Shown: positions 1-8,951 of the stretch, one piece after another
Numbering within the stretch: position 1 is the first letter of the stretch
Layout: each line of letters opens with the position of its first letter
NCBI GenBank assembly: GCA_031551765.1
Contig: JAVBNC010000140.1
Location: forward strand, 1 to 24,492
DNA from: JAVBNC01 sp031551765
GTDB taxonomy: Bacteria > Desulfobacterota > Desulfovibrionia > Desulfovibrionales > Desulfovibrionaceae
DNA: 24,492 bases
Reading direction: 5' to 3'
Program-made: the position numbers and the translations under genes
Notes under the pieces: model-generated
Told to the model about the DNA's origin: nothing
Databases searched by the model: none
What the model saw: the letters and a program-made list of their open reading frames with translations, nothing else

Positions 1-162
1 CACACCCCACCCTCACCCCTTCTCCCTCTTTCGTTTGTTTGGTTTTGGGGGGGGTGCGGGGGTTGTGCTTTCCCTTCCTCCTACAACAGTCGCACGCCCC
101 CCCCCCCCCCCCCCCCCCCCCGCGTCGCGCCGCCGTCCGCGCCGAATAACGGAGAACATCAT
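1..162. other. Low-complexity leader with a 25-C homopolymer upstream of gatC
   Basis: This stretch is strongly skewed. A pyrimidine-rich start is followed by a run of eight G near 57, then an uninterrupted run of 25 C at 97-121, only 41 bases before the gatC start codon. No gene is visible. The run could be a slippage-prone tract that changes promoter or leader spacing, or an assembly artefact at a contig edge. I cannot tell these apart from the sequence, and no convincing promoter hexamers are visible. Confidence 0.6.
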
Positions 163-474
163 ATGACCGAGAGTTTGCAACGGGTTCAGGCCGTGGCGGA
201 GCTGGCCCGTCTGGATTTGGGGCGGGGGCTTTCCCCGCAGGAAGCGGAAGTGAAACTGATGCGTTTTGCTTCGCAGTTCAAGGACATTGTGGCCTTGATG
301 GATACCTTGACCGAAGTGGACACCAACGGGGTGGAACCCCTGTACTGGCCGCTGGCCGCCCCGGCGGCCCCTCTGCGCGAGGATGTGGCGCGCAAGGATT
401 GTACCCGCGAGGAACTGTTCGCCAACGCCCCGGACCAGGACGGCCGCTTTTTCGTCGTGCCGCGCATTGTCTAG
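163..474 (+). CDS. gatC: Asp-tRNA(Asn)/Glu-tRNA(Gln) amidotransferase subunit GatC
   Basis: This small subunit of the GatCAB amidotransferase stabilises GatA and helps form the complex that converts Glu-tRNA(Gln) to Gln-tRNA(Gln) and Asp-tRNA(Asn) to Asn-tRNA(Asn) in the cytoplasm. The 103-residue product has the usual GatC length. It shows the family pattern: an N-terminal helical region with ARLDL, a middle segment with VDTNGVEPLYWPL, and a C-terminal tail with the conserved LREDV, NAP and GRFFVVPRIV elements. The ATG is preceded by GGAG at 151-154 at good spacing. gatA follows after 45 bases on the same strand, so the two are probably co-transcribed. gatB is not in the window. Identification is firm. 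Confidence 0.95.
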   Translation: MTESLQRVQAVAELARLDLGRGLSPQEAEVKLMRFASQFKDIVALMDTLTEVDTNGVEPLYWPLAAPAAPLREDVARKDCTREELFANAPDQDGRFFVVPRIV

Positions 475-519
475 AGTTATGCGCCTGAGCGCCTGATACT
501 TTTCACTGAAGGACTCGTT

Positions 520-1995
520 ATGTCTTCTTTGTGCTCTCTTTCCCTGCTTGAACTGCGCGACCGTCTCGCTTCCGGCTCCGTGAAAGCCACGGAAGCCGTG
601 ACCGCCTGCTTTGAGCGCATCCGGGCCACGGAACCGCTGGTCCAGGCCACTATCGCCCCCCTGCTGGAAGAATCCGCCCTGGCGCGGGCCAGGGAACTGG
701 ACGCGACCGGGCCGGACCCCTCCAAACCGCTCTGGGGCGTGCCGTTGACCATCAAGGACTGCATCAGCATCAAAGGCGCGCGCAACACCTGCGGTTCGCG
801 CATGCTGGAAAACTTCGCGCCCTTTTTCGACGCCACCGTGGTGGAACGCCTGCGTGACGCCGGGGCGGTGTTCCTGGCCAAGAACAACATGGACGAATTC
901 GCCATGGGTTCGGGCACCTACCACTCCGCCTTCCATCCCACGGCCAACCCTTGGGATACGGCCCGCATTCCCGGCGGCTCCAGCGGCGGTTCCGCCGCTT
1001 CCGTGGCCGCTTCCCAGTGCTTCGGCTCCTTGGGGTCGGATTCCGGCGGCTCCATCCGCCAGCCCGCGGCCCTGTGCGGCTGCGTGGGGTTGAAACCCAC
1101 TTACGGCCGGGTGCCCCGCTACGGCGTGGCGGCCTATGCCTCGTCCATGGACCAGGTGGGCCCGCTGGCCCGTAGCGTGGCGGATGTGGCCCTGCTGCTG
1201 AAGGTTATCGCCGGGTACGACCCGCGCGAGGCCACGTCCGCGGAACTGCCCGTGCCGGACTACCTGGCCGCCCTTGCCCAGGTCAAGGACATGAAAGGGC
1301 TGCGCATAGGCCTGCCAAAGGAATTCTGGACCGGCAACGGAGCGGAGGTGGACGAAGCCTGCCGCGCCGCCCTGGAAAAGGCCAAAAGCCTGGGCGCGGA
1401 ACTGATGGACGTTTCCCTGCCCCATACCCGCTACGGCGTCGCGGCCTACTATATCCTCAGCCCGGCGGAAGCCAGCACCAACATGGCCCGCTTTGACGGC
1501 GTGCGCTACGGCCTGCGGGACAAGGAAGCCAGGGAACTGACGGAAATGTACGTGGGCTCGCGTTCCGCCGGACTGGGGGAAGAGGTGCAGCGCCGCATTC
1601 TGCTGGGCACCTTCGTGCTTTCCGCCGGGTACTATGACGCGTACTACAAAAAGGCCGCTCAGGTGCGCCGTCTGATCCTGGAAGACTACCAGAAGGCCTT
1701 GTCCGTCTGCGACCTGCTCTGCGCGCCCGCCTCGCCCATGACGGCCTGGCCCCTGGGCGACCTGGCCGACGACCCTGTGGCCACTTACCGCCGCGACGCC
1801 CTCACCCTGTCTCTGAACCTGGCCGGGCTGCCGGGACTGAGCATTCCCGTGGGCCTGGGCGCCAAAAGCCGCCTGCCCGTGGGCATGCAGTTCCTGGGCC
1901 GCGCCTTTGACGAAGAGGGCATTCTTAAAGCCGCCCACGCATTGCACACGGCCCTGCCCGGCCTGGGCCAGCCCGCCGCGCTGCCTGCGTTGTAG
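520..1995 (+). CDS. gatA: Asp-tRNA(Asn)/Glu-tRNA(Gln) amidotransferase subunit GatA
   Basis: This is the amidase-signature subunit that hydrolyses glutamine and passes ammonia to GatB for tRNA-dependent amidation. The 491-residue length is typical. The amidase-signature Ser-cisSer-Lys triad is visible: Lys79 in PLTIKD, Ser154 in the GGSSGGSAAS loop, and Ser178 in GSDSGGSIRQPA. These are the same positions I recall for the Staphylococcus aureus enzyme. The conserved KNNMDEFAMGS segment and the C-terminal PVGMQFLGR motif are also present. AAGGA at 509-513 supports the ATG. The gene lies directly after gatC and is followed by a perfect inverted repeat that probably ends the transcript. A partner gatB must be elsewhere. 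Confidence 0.97.
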   Translation: MSSLCSLSLLELRDRLASGSVKATEAVTACFERIRATEPLVQATIAPLLEESALARARELDATGPDPSKPLWGVPLTIKDCISIKGARNTCGSRMLENFAPFFDATVVERLRDAGAVFLAKNNMDEFAMGSGTYHSAFHPTANPWDTARIPGGSSGGSAASVAASQCFGSLGSDSGGSIRQPAALCGCVGLKPTYGRVPRYGVAAYASSMDQVGPLARSVADVALLLKVIAGYDPREATSAELPVPDYLAALAQVKDMKGLRIGLPKEFWTGNGAEVDEACRAALEKAKSLGAELMDVSLPHTRYGVAAYYILSPAEASTNMARFDGVRYGLRDKEARELTEMYVGSRSAGLGEEVQRRILLGTFVLSAGYYDAYYKKAAQVRRLILEDYQKALSVCDLLCAPASPMTAWPLGDLADDPVATYRRDALTLSLNLAGLPGLSIPVGLGAKSRLPVGMQFLGRAFDEEGILKAAHALHTALPGLGQPAALPAL

Positions 1996-2006
1996 GGGAA
2001 AAAATC

Positions 2007-2054
2007 GGGGGAAAGGGGAAACCTTTTTTGGAAAAAAGGTTTCCCCTTTCCCCC
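2007..2054 (+). terminator. Perfect 23-bp inverted repeat after gatA, probable terminator
   Basis: The arms at 2007-2029 and 2032-2054 are exact reverse complements with only two G between them. The left arm runs from five G through AAAGGGGAAACC to six T. It begins 12 bases after the gatA stop. There is no T-tract after the stem, although the stem itself carries internal T6 and A6 runs, so either strand could form a U-rich hairpin. It most likely ends the gatCA transcript. The stem is longer than a normal intrinsic terminator. Confidence 0.7.
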
Positions 2055-2279
2055 GTACCCCCCTATCCCCTTCCAAAAAACTTTGTCAGGCTTTGTGATC
2101 CGGCTGCGGGTCGGTATTCCCCGCCACTTCCGTATCACTCCAAACGCGCGCGTTTACCCTTGAAATGCCCTCCGTTCTTGACGAAACAGCGCATATGGCA
2201 TAGGCCTAGGGGCTGACTTCTTTCCCGCGCCGGGCTGGTCCGGCGTCTTTTGCATGCCGGTTTGCGCTTCGCCCGGCTT
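2055..2279. other. Intergenic stretch before lysS, no gene seen
   Basis: I find no coding region or RNA gene here. The only promoter-like match for lysS is TTGACG at 2178-2183 with a 17-base spacer to TAGGCC at 2201-2206. The upstream hexamer is good and the downstream one is poor, so I do not call a promoter. The stretch ends where the repeat element at 2280 begins. Confidence 0.5.
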
Positions 2280-2405
2280 TAGAGCGGATTACCATTGAAA
2301 ATGTTCATCCGCTCCGCAAGGATTTGTCTTCAAAACCTTGCCACGAGATTGGCGTAGCTGGCTTTGCCAGCCGTTAAGCGACAATCTCAAAGTGAACATG
2401 CTTTA
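2280..2405. repeat. Short terminal-inverted-repeat element (copy A, 126 bp) abutting lysS
   Basis: The left end starts TAGAGCGGATTACC followed by ATTGAAAATG. The right end, read in reverse complement, starts TAAAGCATGTTCAC followed by TTTGAGATTG. The two ends match each other and the ends of the repeats at 13219-13242, 13833-14030 and 16365-16388. In reverse complement the interior (a TTGAGATTGTCGCTTAACG segment and a CAATCTCG segment) resembles the interior of the 13833 copy. There is no coding capacity, as in MITE-like non-autonomous elements, and the TA at each tip is compatible with TA target choice. It ends two bases before the lysS ribosome-binding site, so it forms most of the lysS leader. 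Confidence 0.65.
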
Positions 2406-2418
2406 ATGGAGAACCGCC

Positions 2419-4020
2419 TTGAGTTCCGCACCCACCGGGGGCACGCCCCCCGCTCCCAAGGGGAAGCCCGCCATCAAGCTCCCCACCAAGTCCGCCAGGG
2501 CCTGCGAATTCATGCCCATGCTGGAAAGCTTCGCCGCGCGCGACGAGCTGAACGAAGTAATGAAAAACCGCGTGTCCAAGGCCTGCGATCTTCTGGACGA
2601 AGGCGTGCCGCTTTTTGCCAACGGGTTCGTCAAGGAACACCATATAGCGGGCATCGCGGCCGAATACGCCGCCCATGACGAAGAAGCCCTGGCCGCGCGT
2701 GATAAAAAATTTACCCTGGCCGGACGCGTGGTTTCCTACCGCTCTTTCGGCAAGGTCACCTTTTTCCACCTCATGGACGCCACCGGCCGCATGCAGTGCT
2801 ACGCCGCGCGGGAAGACCTGGGCGAGGAAGCCTACAAGGCCTTCAAAAAGCTGGACGTGGGCGATATCGCGGGCGTTACCGGCACGCTGTTCCGCACCAA
2901 AACCGGGGAACTGACGCTCAACTGCTCTTCCGTCACGCTGCTCACCAAGTCCTTCCGCTCCCTGCCGGAAAAGTACCACGGCCTCAAGGACATGGAGACC
3001 CGCTACCGCCAGCGCTACGTGGACCTTATCGTTACCGAGCGCACCCGGGAAATTTTCCTCAAGCGCATCCAGGTCCTCAGCGAACTCAGGCGCTTCATGG
3101 AAGGCGAAGGCTTTCTGGAAGTGGAAACGCCCATGCTCCAGCCCATTCCCGGCGGAGCCACGGCCAAGCCCTTTACCACGCACCATAACGCCCTGGACAT
3201 GCAGCTCTTTTTGCGCATCGCGCCGGAACTGTATTTGAAAAGGCTGCTGGTGGGCGGGTTTGAGAAGGTATTTGAAGTCAACCGCAACTTCCGCAACGAA
3301 GGCATCTCCACCCGGCACAACCCGGAATTCACCATGTGTGAGTTCTACTGGGCCTACGCCACCTTTGAAGACCTGATGGACCTGACCGAGCGCATGTTCG
3401 CCCACGTGGCCACCAAGGTCTGCGGCGGCACGCGCATTGTCTACCAGGGGCAGGACGTGGACCTCACCCCGCCCTGGAAGCGGCTCTCCTTTTTCCAGTC
3501 CCTGCGCGAGATAGGCGGCCACGGCCCCGAGTTGTACGAGGACTACGAAAAGCTGCAGCGCTACATCAAGGACCGGGGAGAAAAGGTGATCAAGGGAGAA
3601 AAGCTGGCCAAACTGCAGGCCAAGCTGTTCGACCTGGACGTGGAGCCCCGGCTTATCCAGCCGCACTTTATTTACCACTACCCCACGGACATTTCGCCCC
3701 TTTCGCGGCGCAACGATGCCGACCCTTCGGTGACGGACCGCTTTGAGCTGTTCGTCACCGGCCGGGAACTGGGCAACGCCTTTTCCGAGCTCAACGACCC
3801 CGTGGACCAGCGCCAGCGCTTTCTGGACCAGGTGGCGGAAAAAGAGGCCGGCGACGACGAGGCCCACTACATGGACGAAGACTACTTGCGGGCCCTGGAA
3901 TACGGCATGCCCCCGGCGGCCGGGGAGGGCCTGGGCATAGACAGGCTGGTGATGCTGCTCACGGATTCTCCTTCCATCCGCGAGGTGATCCTCTTTCCGC
4001 TGCTCAAGCCGGAAGCGTAA
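2419..4020 (+). CDS. lysS: Lysine--tRNA ligase, class II
   Basis: This enzyme charges tRNA(Lys) with lysine using ATP. The 533-residue product has an OB-fold anticodon-binding domain (about residues 90-185, with LAGRVVSYRSFGKVTFFHLMD) and a class II catalytic core. Motif 1 is near EGFLEVETPMLQPIPGGA, motif 2 is FEVNRNFRNEGISTRHNPEF, and motif 3 is GLGIDRLVMLLTDSPSIREV. The start chosen is TTG at 2419, because GGAG at 2408-2411 lies seven bases upstream and no better start exists before the ATG at 2512. This gives a Pro/Lys-rich N-terminal extension compared with the roughly 500-residue enzyme of most bacteria; the extension may not be essential. lolC follows after 33 bases, making lysS the first gene of an envelope-biogenesis run. 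Confidence 0.96.
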   Translation: MSSAPTGGTPPAPKGKPAIKLPTKSARACEFMPMLESFAARDELNEVMKNRVSKACDLLDEGVPLFANGFVKEHHIAGIAAEYAAHDEEALAARDKKFTLAGRVVSYRSFGKVTFFHLMDATGRMQCYAAREDLGEEAYKAFKKLDVGDIAGVTGTLFRTKTGELTLNCSSVTLLTKSFRSLPEKYHGLKDMETRYRQRYVDLIVTERTREIFLKRIQVLSELRRFMEGEGFLEVETPMLQPIPGGATAKPFTTHHNALDMQLFLRIAPELYLKRLLVGGFEKVFEVNRNFRNEGISTRHNPEFTMCEFYWAYATFEDLMDLTERMFAHVATKVCGGTRIVYQGQDVDLTPPWKRLSFFQSLREIGGHGPELYEDYEKLQRYIKDRGEKVIKGEKLAKLQAKLFDLDVEPRLIQPHFIYHYPTDISPLSRRNDADPSVTDRFELFVTGRELGNAFSELNDPVDQRQRFLDQVAEKEAGDDEAHYMDEDYLRALEYGMPPAAGEGLGIDRLVMLLTDSPSIREVILFPLLKPEA

Positions 4021-4053
4021 ATTCCGTCCTTTTTGCCGCGCCACAAGGATTCC

Positions 4054-5279
4054 ATGCGTTTTGAACTGTTCATCGCCCTGCGCTACCTGCTTGCCCGGCG
4101 CAAGCAGGCCTTCATTTCCGTCATTTCCGTCATTTCCATAGCGGGCGTGGGCCTGGGGGTGGCCGCGCTCATCGTGGTCATGGGCGTAATGAACGGCTTC
4201 ACCACGGACCTGCGGGACAAGATCATGGGCGTCAACGCCCACGCCATGGCCCTGGGCGTGAACAACGTCATGGAAGCGCCCGCTTCCCTGATAGCCAAGG
4301 CCAAAGCCGTGCCCGGCGTGACAGAGGTCATGCCCTTCATCTATTCCGAAGTCATGATTTCCGGCCCCGGCGGGGTCAAGGGGCTTATCCTGCGCGGGGT
4401 GGACCCGGCCACAGCCGCCAAGGTGCTGGGCCTTTCAGAACGCATCACGCGCGGCTCCTTCGCGGACCTGGCGTCCACGGAAGGCCTGCCCGGCATTGTC
4501 ATCGGCATGGAGCTGGCCAAGCGCATCGGCGCGTTCGTGGGCACCAGGGTGAATCTGCTGACCCCCACGGGAGAAAAGGGCACGGCCGGGTTCAACCCGC
4601 GTATCCGGCCTTTCCGGGTGGTGGCCATTTTCGCCACCGGCATGTTTGAGTACGATTCCTCCCTGGGGCTCATTTCCCTGCCGGCGGCGCGCAACCTTTT
4701 GGGCATGCCGGAAGGCGACACCGTCAGCGGCCTGCAGATCATGGTCAACGACGTGTACAAGGCCGACGCCATAGCTTCCGCCGTGGGCAGGGTGCTTGGT
4801 TCCGGTGTCTACATGCGCAACTGGAAAGAGATGAACGCCAACCTTTTCGCCGCGCTGCAACTGGAAAAGATAGGCATGGCCATCATGCTCACCCTGGTGG
4901 TGCTGGTGGGCTCTTTTTCCATCATCACCACCCTGGTCATGCTGGTTATGGAAAAAACCAAGGATATCGCCATTCTCATGTCCATGGGCGCCACGGCGGG
5001 CAATATCCGCCGCGTGTTCATGTGCCAGGGCTGCATTATCGGCGCCGTGGGCACCGGCATAGGCTACGCCCTGGGCCTGACCGTCTGTTTTCTGCTCAAG
5101 CGTTATAAATTTATCGAGCTGCCCAAGGGCGTGTATTCCCTGGATTACCTCCCTGTGTTGCTGGAGTATAGCGATTTGATCTTTATCGGCGTGGGCGCCA
5201 TGCTGCTTTGCTTTCTCGCCACCCTGTATCCGGCCCGGCAGGCTTCCGGACTGAACCCGGTGGAGGCTTTGCGCTACGA

Positions 5280-5283
<4 letters not shown>
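4054..5283 (+). CDS. lolC: Lipoprotein-releasing ABC transporter permease LolC/LolE
   Basis: This inner-membrane permease of the Lol system extracts outer-membrane lipoproteins from the inner membrane for transfer to the chaperone LolA. The 409-residue protein has the MacB/FtsX-type plan: a first membrane segment at about residues 22-45 (VISIAGVGLGVAALIVVMGV), a large periplasmic domain, and three C-terminal membrane segments at about 270-296, 318-340 and 375-395. It ends in the family tail LYPARQASGLNPVEALRYE. The ATG at 4054 has AAGGA at 4045-4049. An upstream in-frame TTG at 4033 lacks a better site. Only one permease gene is present, so it probably works as a homodimer or a LolF-like protein. 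Its stop overlaps the lolD start (ATGA), so the two are translationally coupled. Confidence 0.93.
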
Positions 5284-5952
<669 letters not shown>

Positions 5953-5969
<17 letters not shown>

Positions 5970-8724
5970 GGTACTTGGACTTCTGTTGCTGGGGCTCGCA
6001 TTCCTTTTCGCCGCACAGGACGCGGAAGCCGCTCAGGCCAGAAAAAACGGCTCATCCAGGGCGGGCAGCGCTTCTTCCGCCGCCCCATCCGGCGCCGCTG
6101 ACGAAGCCCAGAAAACCCCGGAAGACCGGGTGCTGGTGCTGCCCTTTCAAATCAACGCCCCCGCCAGCATGGACCGCCTGAACGAAGAGCTGCCCTCCTT
6201 GGTCATGCAGCGCCTGCTGGCCAAGGGCATCGCCGTGGTGCCGGAACGCGAGGTTAACGCCCTGCTGGCCAAAGAGCGCATTACCTCCTTCAATCTGCAG
6301 GTGGCGCGCAACCTCGCTATCCGGCTGAAAGCGGCGGCCGCCCTGTACGGCAGCTACAGCCAGCTGGGAGAAGCCTTCAGCATTGACGCCCGCTTTGTGG
6401 GAGCGGGCGGCGACGATGCCGCGGTCAAGCCCCTGTTCGTGGAACGGCAGACTTCCGTGGAACTTCTGCCCGCCGTGGACGAGCTGACCACCCGCGTGGC
6501 CAACGAAATCAAGCGCCGCGACCTGGTGGCCGGCGTGGAAGTGCGCGGCACCAAGGTGCTGGATTCCGACGTGGTGCTCATGCGCATCAACACCCGCAAA
6601 GGCGACCCCCTGGATATCGAGGCCATTGACCAGGAAGTGAAGCGTATCTGGGACCTGGGCTACTTCAGCGACGTGTCCGTGACCGTGGAGCCGCGTTCCG
6701 ACGGCCTTTATCTCGTGTACACAGTCAAAGAAAAGCCGCGTATCGAATCCATTGTGGTGGAAGGCGCCAAAGACGTGTCCTCGGACGACGTGCTGGCCGC
6801 CATGAGCACCAAGACCGGCTCCGTGCTTAACGAAAAACTGCTGGCCGAAGACTTGCAAAAAGTCACCGAAGTGTTCCGCAAGGACGGCTACTACCTGGCC
6901 CAGGTGGGCCACCGCGTGGACATGCGCCAAGGCGGCACCTCCGCCGCCCTGGTGATTACCGTTTCGGAAGGCAACAAGCTGTACATCAAAAAAGTGGTCA
7001 TCAACGGCTGCGAACAGCTTAAGGAGAGCAAGGTCAAGGACGAGCTGGTGCTGACCGAGCGCGGTTTCCTTTCCTGGCTCACCGGCACGGGCGTGCTGAA
7101 AGAAGAGCTGCTGGAGCGGGATTCTTCCGCCATTACCGCCTACTACCTCAACAACGGCTTCATGGACGTCACCGTGGGCGCGCCCAAGGTGGACTACGCG
7201 GACGACGGCATTACCGTGACCTTTACCGTGGTGGAAGGCCCCCGCTACACCGTGGGCAAAGTCACCTTCGCCGGGGAGCTCATCGATACGGACGAGCGGC
7301 TGCGCGAAGTGGTCAAAATGGACAACGTGGCCGAGCAAAAGGGCTATTTCAGCCTCGCCACCATGCAGGACGACTCCAAGAAACTGGCGGACTACTACGC
7401 GGAATTCGGCTACGCCTTCGCGGAAGTCACCCCCAGGCCGGAAAAGCGTGAAGGCGGAGACCATGTCGCCGACCTGACCTACACCATCGAAAAAAAGCAG
7501 AAAGTCTACATCCGCCGGGCCATTATCGAAGGCAACACCCGCACCCGGGACAACGTCATCCTGCGCGAACTGCGGCTGACGGACGGCGACATGTTCATGG
7601 GTTCCAAGCTGCGCCGCAGCACCCAGCGCCTGAACAAGCTCGGCTACTTTGAGGTGGCGGAAGCCGAACTGGTGCCGACGCAGAATGAAGAAGAAGTGGA
7701 TCTCAAGGTCAAGGTCAAGGAAAAGAGCACCGGCGCCATTATCGCCGGGGTGGGCTATTCCACGTACTCGGCCTTCGGCATATCCGGCACCATCCAGGAA
7801 AAGAACCTCTGGGGCAAGGGCTACACCACCTCCATTCAGGCGCTCTTTTCCGGCCGCAGAACCGCGTACACCTATTCTTTCACCAACCCGCGCTATAACG
7901 ACACCAACCTGACCATTGGCTTTGACCTCTACGACTGGCGCGACGACTACTACGACTACCGCAAGCACACCACCGGCGGCCTGCTGCGTTTCGCCTACCC
8001 CGTGGGCGAATACACCTCCTTCGGCTGGGGCTACCGCCTGGATAACTACAAGCTGTATCACTTTGACGAGGACGCTTCCGAACTGCTGGAGCCATACCGG
8101 GACGAGCAGCGTTGGTCCAGCGTGGCCCTGGCCCGCCTTATCCGCGACACCACAGACCACGAGCGGCCCACCACCGGCACCATCAACCGTCTGGCCGTGG
8201 AATACGGCGGCGGCATTATGGGCGGCGACGACGATTTCATCAAATCCACCTTTGAACACCAGTTCTACTATTCCCTGCGCGAACACCACACCCTGCACTT
8301 CCGGGGCCGGGTAGGCGGCGTGTTTAAAAACGGTTCCGAAGAGATCCCCATTTTCGAACGCTTCTGGATGGGCGGCATCGACACCGTGCGCGGCTACAAC
8401 AGCAAAGATATCGTGCCGCGCGACCCCAAAACCGGCGACCGCCTGGGCGGCACGCGCATGGGCTTTGCCAACTTTGAATACATCTGGACCTTCAGCCCGG
8501 AAGTGGGCCTGAACCTGGTGCCCTTCTTCGATATCGGCTTCAACCTGGACGACCAGCAGAGCTACAACTTCAGCGACGAAATCAAGAAATCCTTCGGCGC
8601 GGAACTGCGCTGGCGTTCGCCCATGGGCGACCTGCGCTTCGCCTACGGCATTCCCCTGGACGAAGACCGCAAGGGCGACAAGCACGGCGGGCGCTTCGAG
8701 TTTTCTATGGGACAATTCTTTTAA
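5953..8724 (+). CDS. bamA: Outer membrane protein assembly factor BamA with an extra N-terminal domain
   Basis: This Omp85-family barrel inserts beta-barrel proteins into the outer membrane. A signal peptide covers about residues 1-26 (LGLLLLGLAFLFAAQDAEAA). Residues 57-190 form a domain not found in E. coli BamA. It reads like the CsgG/TolB-N/FlgO group: VLVLPFQ, then LPSLVMQRLLAKGIAVVPER, then ALYGSYSQLGEAFSIDARFV. Five POTRA repeats follow, at about 193-268, 269-345, 346-435, 436-520 and 521-600. The barrel comes next, with VRGY at about 812-815 and a terminal Phe. Total length is 923 residues against about 810 in E. coli. GGAG at 5943-5946 supports the ATG, which overlaps lolD by 17 bases. 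The gene is probably part of the lysS-lolCD transcript. No skp/ompH or lpxD follows. Confidence 0.95.
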
Positions 8725-8731
8725 CCGCTTC

Positions 8732-8779
8732 GGGGCCGGGTAGATGCGCGACCGGCAAAGCCGGATCGCGCCCGGCCCC
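8732..8779. terminator. Long near-perfect hairpin after bamA
   Basis: Outer arms GGGGCCGGG (8732-8740) and CCCGGCCCC (8771-8779) enclose a second stem, GCGCGACCGGC, an AAA loop, and GCCGG-A-TCGCGC with one bulged A. The structure starts eight bases after the bamA stop. It has no T-tract, so it may act as a 3' end stabiliser or a Rho-linked terminator rather than an intrinsic terminator. Confidence 0.5.
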
Positions 8780-8882
8780 TGCGCTCCAAGGCGCTATCGC
8801 GCCGGCCTGCGCTGCGCTCCGGCCCCCTCCGGGGGTATAAGGAAAAAAAGACCAAAGGCACCGATACCGCAACAATACCAAA

Positions 8883-8907
8883 GCGCCCCGGTTTACCACC
8901 GGGGCGC
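8883..8907. other. 9-bp GC hairpin upstream of the amidase gene
   Basis: GCGCCCCGG (8883-8891) and CCGGGGCGC (8899-8907) are exact reverse complements with a seven-base loop. No T-tract follows on either strand. It lies between bamA and the amidase gene, about 25 bases before that gene's GAGGAGA. It could be part of a transcript end or a leader structure; I cannot decide. Confidence 0.4.
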
Positions 8908-8951
8908 GCGCGAATAACAGCTTCTCGCTTGAGGAGAATGTCACGGCTTCC

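Noticed and set aside
6052..8715. Very long open frame on the minus strand opposite bamA (similar ones opposite gatA and lysS/lolC)
   Set aside because: Composition is His/Gly/Val-rich without recognisable domains, there is no ribosome-binding site, and the plus strand holds clear families. High GC removes stop codons from the antisense frame.
8938..8940. ATG close to the GAGGAGA before the amidase gene as its start
   Set aside because: It is out of frame with the amidase; the in-frame ATG at 8952 was kept despite its long spacing.
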